DNA of 8,814 nucleotides from Anaerolineales bacterium. GTDB lineage: Bacteria; Chloroflexota; Anaerolineae; Anaerolineales; Villigracilaceae. The position numbers and the translations under genes are program-made. Shown piece after piece: positions 5,828-8,814 of this stretch. Each line of letters starts with the position of its first letter. Positions within the stretch are counted from its first letter, which is position 1. The stretch spans positions 1 to 8,814 of the forward strand of contig JAEURE010000092.1 of assembly GCA_016789485.1 (NCBI GenBank), in the 5' to 3' direction. Below the pieces are notes generated by a model. The model had not been told where the DNA came from. It made no database searches and saw only the letters and a list, made by a program, of their open reading frames with translations.

Positions 5828-6856
5828 TCACCAACTCAAATCCTTTTCGTAGTCCCATTTGACCAGCATCTCCCCAGCAACTTCCTTGAAGATGGATTTG
5901 TCTTTTTCAGTGAAGAGACGATTCCAATTTCCTGCCTGCCCTTTTGGAAGGAAAGAAGCGATTCCTTCATTACGTTTGGACTGCCACTCCTCATCGGGGT
6001 TCGACGACATCTCAACTTTTATTACCTCTCTTAAAGTACCATCAATTGTTTTGACACCAAGGAAATTCCAGAGTTTGCTCATTTCATCGAAGGGAGTTGC
6101 AAGCAAATCCTCGTAGCGCATTCCAAAATAATTTTCGTTGAACAGCCTTCGGCCTTCTTCTTCGGTTTCCAGCAAATCCATCACCCAGCCGCCCGCCACA
6201 CGGCGGATGAATGTCTCCGTAAAAATGGAACGGCGGCCGTCTGTAAATTGGGACTGGTCTTTACGAAGATCTTCAATAATGCGCTTATCCTCGGAAGTCA
6301 GGAACTTGGATTCTTCTACAAAATTTCGAAAGCGTTCCGAAACCAGAACATCGCGTCCATCACGAACGATGTACACCAGCTTGCCGTCGGGATAGACTGC
6401 GTGCATATCGCGCACGGCTTGCCCATGAATTGTGGATGAGGGGCTTTTATCGCCAACGATCAACTTGCCTTCACGGACGGCATCGCGCTCCATGATGAAA
6501 TCAGCGGCGGATCGGAGAACAAGTGGAGACAGGTCGCGTCCTTGATTCCAGCGGTTGGATTTGCGCGTCAGCCATTCCTCCGCTTCAGGGGTATTGACCA
6601 GTGACTTGAGCAACGGCTGGCGAGTAAAGAAGTGCGCTTGATAATTTCCGTGGACTTCGGGATGCAATTTTACGAGCCGCAGAAGCAGCGTAGTCCCCGA
6701 ACGAGCGTGACCAAAGATAAAGAATTTCTCGCGCGGAAAGAATTGCTTAATCTCGGCCACTTCCTCGGGCGTGATAGCAGGGATGGGATTGCGTTTATTC
6801 TTTTTAGGGTCGCCTTTGATGAGGATGCGGGCAGCTGCCTTGAAACGGGATAGCAT
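5828..6856 (-). CDS. PAPS-dependent sulfotransferase
   Basis: This 342-residue cytosolic-type sulfotransferase would move sulfuryl groups from PAPS to an acceptor. The 5'-phosphosulfate loop is F-G-H50-A-R52-S-G54-T55-T56 after a beta strand at 45-48. Gly135-Asp136-Lys137-Ser138-Pro139 matches the conserved D/E-K-x-P segment. The 3'-phosphate site is Arg165-Asp-Gly-Arg-Asp followed by Ser173. Near the C-terminus, Arg248-Tyr-Glu-Asp precedes a W-x-F-L-G-V segment, and Pro304-Lys305-Gly306 with Gly309-Asn-Trp311 corresponds to the R-K-G-x-x-G-D-W loop that closes over PAPS. The length is typical and no key motif is missing. AGGAG lies 8 bases before ATG 6856. The likely acceptor is a sugar or glycan, judging by neighbouring glycosyltransferase and oxidoreductase genes, but the acceptor is not visible in the sequence. 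The next gene downstream is the first cassette, after 116 bases. Confidence 0.88.
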   Translation of the reverse strand: MLSRFKAAARILIKGDPKKNKRNPIPAITPEEVAEIKQFFPREKFFIFGHARSGTTLLLRLVKLHPEVHGNYQAHFFTRQPLLKSLVNTPEAEEWLTRKSNRWNQGRDLSPLVLRSAADFIMERDAVREGKLIVGDKSPSSTIHGQAVRDMHAVYPDGKLVYIVRDGRDVLVSERFRNFVEESKFLTSEDKRIIEDLRKDQSQFTDGRRSIFTETFIRRVAGGWVMDLLETEEEGRRLFNENYFGMRYEDLLATPFDEMSKLWNFLGVKTIDGTLREVIKVEMSSNPDEEWQSKRNEGIASFLPKGQAGNWNRLFTEKDKSIFKEVAGEMLVKWDYEKDLSW

Positions 6857-6901
6857 TAGTGGAACTCCTGTTTGGAAACTACGAACATTGCGAGTATATC
6901 G

Positions 6902-7333
6902 CTATCTCTTCCAATTCAACATGACCAGCCCCGCCAGGCAAACGAAAATTCCAACGATGTTAACCCAGGATATCTTATCTTTGAAAAAGATCATGGCTAC
7001 GGGGAGCAAAATCAACGAGGCGGCCACATTGACGAGAACTGCAGCAATACCAAGATTCCAGCCAGCACGATAGGTCAGCAGAAAACCGAATTCGATTCCG
7101 ACAACAGCAATGGCGAGCAGGAAACTGGCCCAGTTGAGTTTCTTTAACTCGGCGGCGAATCCCTTGTCGGCGGGGAAAAGAAGCGCGGTCATTAATGTCA
7201 CGCCGAACGCCACAGCATACGTCACCAAAAGGGACACCGAAAAATTCACGTTCGACGGAGTGCTTTTGGCGACGAAATGATACAACGCGCTGGAACAGAT
7301 CGCCAGCGTGATGGAAAAATAAAAGAGAAACAT
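6902..7333 (-). CDS. Half-size EamA/DMT family membrane transporter
   Basis: This 143-residue protein has one EamA unit of about five helices (3-20, 32-53, 68-88, 93-115 and 121-140). Full EamA transporters carry two such units, so this protein would act as a dimer, like small multidrug resistance proteins or ArnE/ArnF-type lipid-sugar flippase subunits. The C-terminal half is the most typical: Tyr88-Arg89-Ala-Gly-Trp is followed by an A-A-V-L-V-N helix, a Phe-Phe-Lys-Asp-Lys turn and a final G-L-V-M-L-N helix. A longer frame to 7489 exists, but its extra 52 residues overlap the lipoprotein gene and are not membrane-like. ATG 7333 starts directly at helix 1, 34 bases after the lipoprotein stop, though its ribosome site is weak. 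The position in a glycan locus suggests export or flipping of a building block; this is inference. Confidence 0.78.
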   Translation of the reverse strand: MFLFYFSITLAICSSALYHFVAKSTPSNVNFSVSLLVTYAVAFGVTLMTALLFPADKGFAAELKKLNWASFLLAIAVVGIEFGFLLTYRAGWNLGIAAVLVNVAASLILLPVAMIFFKDKISWVNIVGIFVCLAGLVMLNWKR

Positions 7334-7367
7334 AGAGCTTTTTTCTTTCACGGAAGTCTTCAAAACG

Positions 7368-7958
7368 CTACTTAAGGGTGATGGTTTCTTTAGTGATGAC
7401 AACATGATATGTCGGAAGAGAATCTGGCATACACAAAAGAGCGTCTCCCGTTCTGGCATTGGAAGGCTCAGGCGCAGTGATCCACGCATATCCCCAGTAA
7501 CAACCTGTCAACACCTTGGCAGAAACTGTATCCCCCATACCTAACGAGAATGAATAAGTAAAACATTCGCCCTTATCGTTGGGCGTATTCATTCCAAACG
7601 ACAGATTTACCTGTCCCTGTGATTGGTTTGTGAACTCAACATTCGTCATAGTTCCCAGTGGCTCTGCAACAGGGATTTGATTGCAAGTATCGGTTGTGGG
7701 AGCGGCGACAGTAGCCTGCACAAGCGGTGGAAGCGTCGGCAATATGGGCTGCAATATGGCTGTAGGTTCGGGCGTATTCGTGGGCGGGACGAGCGTTGCC
7801 GTCGGAAGAGCAGCTTGCGTTTGAGTGATGGCGATCCATGCATCTGCAACTGCTGTGTTAGCAATATCCTCGGCGCTCATGGTCGGCTCGGCGGAACCGC
7901 AGGCAACAAGGGAGGTGATCAATACTACTGAGACGATATACAGAAATTTCTTTTTCAT
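7368..7958 (-). CDS. Lipoprotein with Pro/Thr-rich linker and four-Cys domain
   Basis: This 196-residue exported lipoprotein starts with M-K-K-K, a hydrophobic core and the lipobox Leu17-Val-Ala-Cys20-Gly. Cys20 would be lipidated and mature protein anchored outside. Residues about 24-50 are an Ala/Thr-rich acidic helix-like stretch. Residues about 51-90 form a Pro/Thr linker, probably extended across the envelope, of a type common in Anaerolineae. The C-terminal domain (about 91-196) holds Cys92, Cys132, Cys153 and Cys176, enough for two disulfides, and looks beta-rich. I do not recognise this domain. GGAG lies 5 bases before ATG 7958. The gene sits 86 bases after the glycosyltransferase gene and 34 bases before the transporter gene. 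Nothing in it shows a direct role in glycan synthesis. Confidence 0.85.
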   Translation of the reverse strand: MKKKFLYIVSVVLITSLVACGSAEPTMSAEDIANTAVADAWIAITQTQAALPTATLVPPTNTPEPTAILQPILPTLPPLVQATVAAPTTDTCNQIPVAEPLGTMTNVEFTNQSQGQVNLSFGMNTPNDKGECFTYSFSLGMGDTVSAKVLTGCYWGYAWITAPEPSNARTGDALLCMPDSLPTYHVVITKETITLK

Positions 7959-7989
7959 TTGTTCTCCAGAACCCCATTTTTACCATGAA

Positions 7990-8040
7990 ACAGGCGTCTC
8001 GATATGGAACGGAAAACAGCGTTCCCGCTCCACCGCCTGT
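7990..8040. repeat. Two-tier inverted repeat in the intergenic gap before the lipoprotein
   Basis: An outer 7-bp pair, ACAGGCG (7990-7996) with CGCCTGT (8034-8040), encloses an inner 6-bp pair, GGAACG (8006-8011) with CGTTCC (8020-8025), with an 8-base loop. It fills most of the 86-base gap. On the minus strand it is followed by TTTCATGG, not a proper T run. It may be a non-canonical terminator, an RNA processing or stability element for the lipoprotein transcript, or a cruciform site. Confidence 0.45.
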
Positions 8041-8044
8041 AAAT

Positions 8045-8814
8045 TTATACTTTTAGAATTTTCAATATAAATTCCGCCGTCCGTTTGCCAGACGTTCCAT
8101 CGGTAAACGTGATCTCGTTTTCGATGAATTTTTTCCTCTCGACGGAGTCAACGCTTCGGTCTTGCAGGTATATGTTCAGCGCCTCAAGCAGTTCTTTTTC
8201 ATCCGTAGCGACTCTCCCTGCTTTGGCTTCACGGAATCTCTTATGCGTAGGCCAATCACCGATCTCTTTCAGTGATAGAGAGAATTTCTTCGGTTTATTC
8301 CATCCGCCAGGGATATCAATCGTCGCGGCGATCATCGGCGTGTCGTGGACGGCAGTCTCGACCAACATTGTTGAGTAAACAGTCACCACCACATCTGAAT
8401 ACGCCATCATGGACGATTTCTCGTCCATGTCTTCGCCGCCGTAGTAGCCGAGTGACCCGCCCAATGCCACAGGCTGGACGACATGCACGTTGGGATATTT
8501 CTTCTCCAATTCAAAAACCTGTGCGCGTTCATCGGCAAAGATCTTCGGCTTGTCTTGAAAGTGACTCGGATGCAAGCGGATCAACAACTGCGAAGGTTCT
8601 GCTAATAGATCAGATGAAACCAATTTCGCTAGCGCTTCGATGTTTGGAAAGTTCGGCGCGAAGTGGACAAAACTGCTGGCATACGAAATCAACTTACGCT
8701 TGGGATCAAGTCCGTGTAGTTTGAAATACTCGTCACGCGGCATGAGCCATTGCTTGCGGAAATATCCGTCATACGATGGAATGCCGCCAATGTTCACATG
8801 CTCGGGATTCCAAT
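8045..8814 (-). CDS. GT-B-like glycosyltransferase, C-terminal part (cut by right window edge)
   Basis: The frame is open through the right edge, so the N-terminus lies outside; 255 residues are visible. They look like the C-terminal nucleotide-sugar-binding half of a GT-B fold enzyme or of the related CDP-glycerol glycerophosphotransferase/UDP-GlcNAc 2-epimerase group. The fragment begins with an inter-domain G-I-P-S-Y-D segment. An I-S-Y-A-S strand follows, then R-L-H-P-S-H, typical of the first Rossmann strand-loop. Next is D-V-V-V-T-V-Y-S-T-M-L-V-E-T-A, the conserved donor-site helix in which a Ser/Thr and a Glu contact the donor. A long C-terminal helical tail ends the protein. A GTG at 8797 could be read as a start but would remove the domain's N-terminus, and the frame continues upstream. 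Donor and acceptor are unknown. The next gene downstream is the lipoprotein, after 86 bases. Confidence 0.68.
   Translation of the reverse strand, partial: WNPEHVNIGGIPSYDGYFRKQWLMPRDEYFKLHGLDPKRKLISYASSFVHFAPNFPNIEALAKLVSSDLLAEPSQLLIRLHPSHFQDKPKIFADERAQVFELEKKYPNVHVVQPVALGGSLGYYGGEDMDEKSSMMAYSDVVVTVYSTMLVETAVHDTPMIAATIDIPGGWNKPKKFSLSLKEIGDWPTHKRFREAKAGRVATDEKELLEALNIYLQDRSVDSVERKKFIENEITFTDGTSGKRTAEFILKILKV

Noticed and set aside
7334..7489. Upstream extension of the EamA protein to a start at 7489
   Set aside because: The extra 52 residues overlap the lipoprotein coding region by more than 100 bases and are not membrane-like, whereas ATG 7333 begins at the first helix.
3591..8040. Recurring CAGGCG hexamers (3594, 3623, 7991 and reverse at 8034) as a shared regulatory motif
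   Set aside because: Only six bases are shared, orientation and distance to genes differ, and chance is a sufficient explanation.
8795..8797. GTG 8797 as the true start of the glycosyltransferase gene
   Set aside because: The frame stays open to the window edge with sensible residues upstream, and the visible part is only the C-terminal half of a GT-B-like fold.

Overview
All identifiable genes lie on the minus strand, so the window is transcribed from high to low coordinates. It looks like part of a cell-surface glycan or envelope-modification locus. The base composition is moderate. One lipoprotein (7368-7958) has a lipobox followed by a Pro/Thr-rich linker of the kind common in Anaerolineae (Chloroflexota), so I infer a member of that lineage, with moderate confidence. 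No rRNA, tRNA, CRISPR array, transposase or phage gene was seen. No gene-free stretch exceeds about 120 bases.

In transcriptional order the layout is: (1) the C-terminal part of a GT-B-like glycosyltransferase, cut by the right edge (8045-8814); (2) a small Cys-containing lipoprotein (7368-7958); (3) a half-size EamA/DMT membrane transporter (6902-7333); (4) a PAPS-dependent sulfotransferase (5828-6856); (5) a two-gene cassette of a 177-residue, five-helix membrane protein (5178-5711) and a Tat-exported sulfatase-fold enzyme (3636-5153); (6) a second, diverged copy of that cassette (2995-3528 and 1444-2967); (7) a Gfo/Idh/MocA oxidoreductase (356-1390); (8) the start of a GT-C-type polytopic glycosyltransferase, cut by the left edge (1-356).

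The main point of interest is the tandem cassette. The two membrane proteins align without a gap (86 of 177 residues identical, counted by hand). The two sulfatase-fold proteins are about 63% identical. Both enzymes carry Thr, not Cys or Ser, at the position that becomes formylglycine in true sulfatases, and both lack the rest of the C-x-P-S-R maturation motif. Thr at this place is the nucleophile of phospho-transferring relatives such as LtaS and EptA/MCR-1. Those enzymes join about five membrane helices to an external catalytic domain in one chain. Here a predicted five-helix, N-in/C-out membrane protein is followed 24-27 bases later by an exported catalytic domain. A two-polypeptide, LtaS-like arrangement is therefore a reasonable but untested hypothesis. 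Against it, the C-terminal part of the enzymes looks more like classical S1 sulfatases than like LtaS.

The flanking genes (two glycosyltransferases, a sugar-type oxidoreductase, a sulfotransferase and a small EamA protein that could move a lipid-linked or nucleotide-linked substrate) fit synthesis and decoration of a surface polymer with charged groups. The substrate cannot be read from the sequence. A short block (AATATCCC, then 12-13 bases, then GGTATAAT) recurs upstream of both cassettes and probably marks their promoters.
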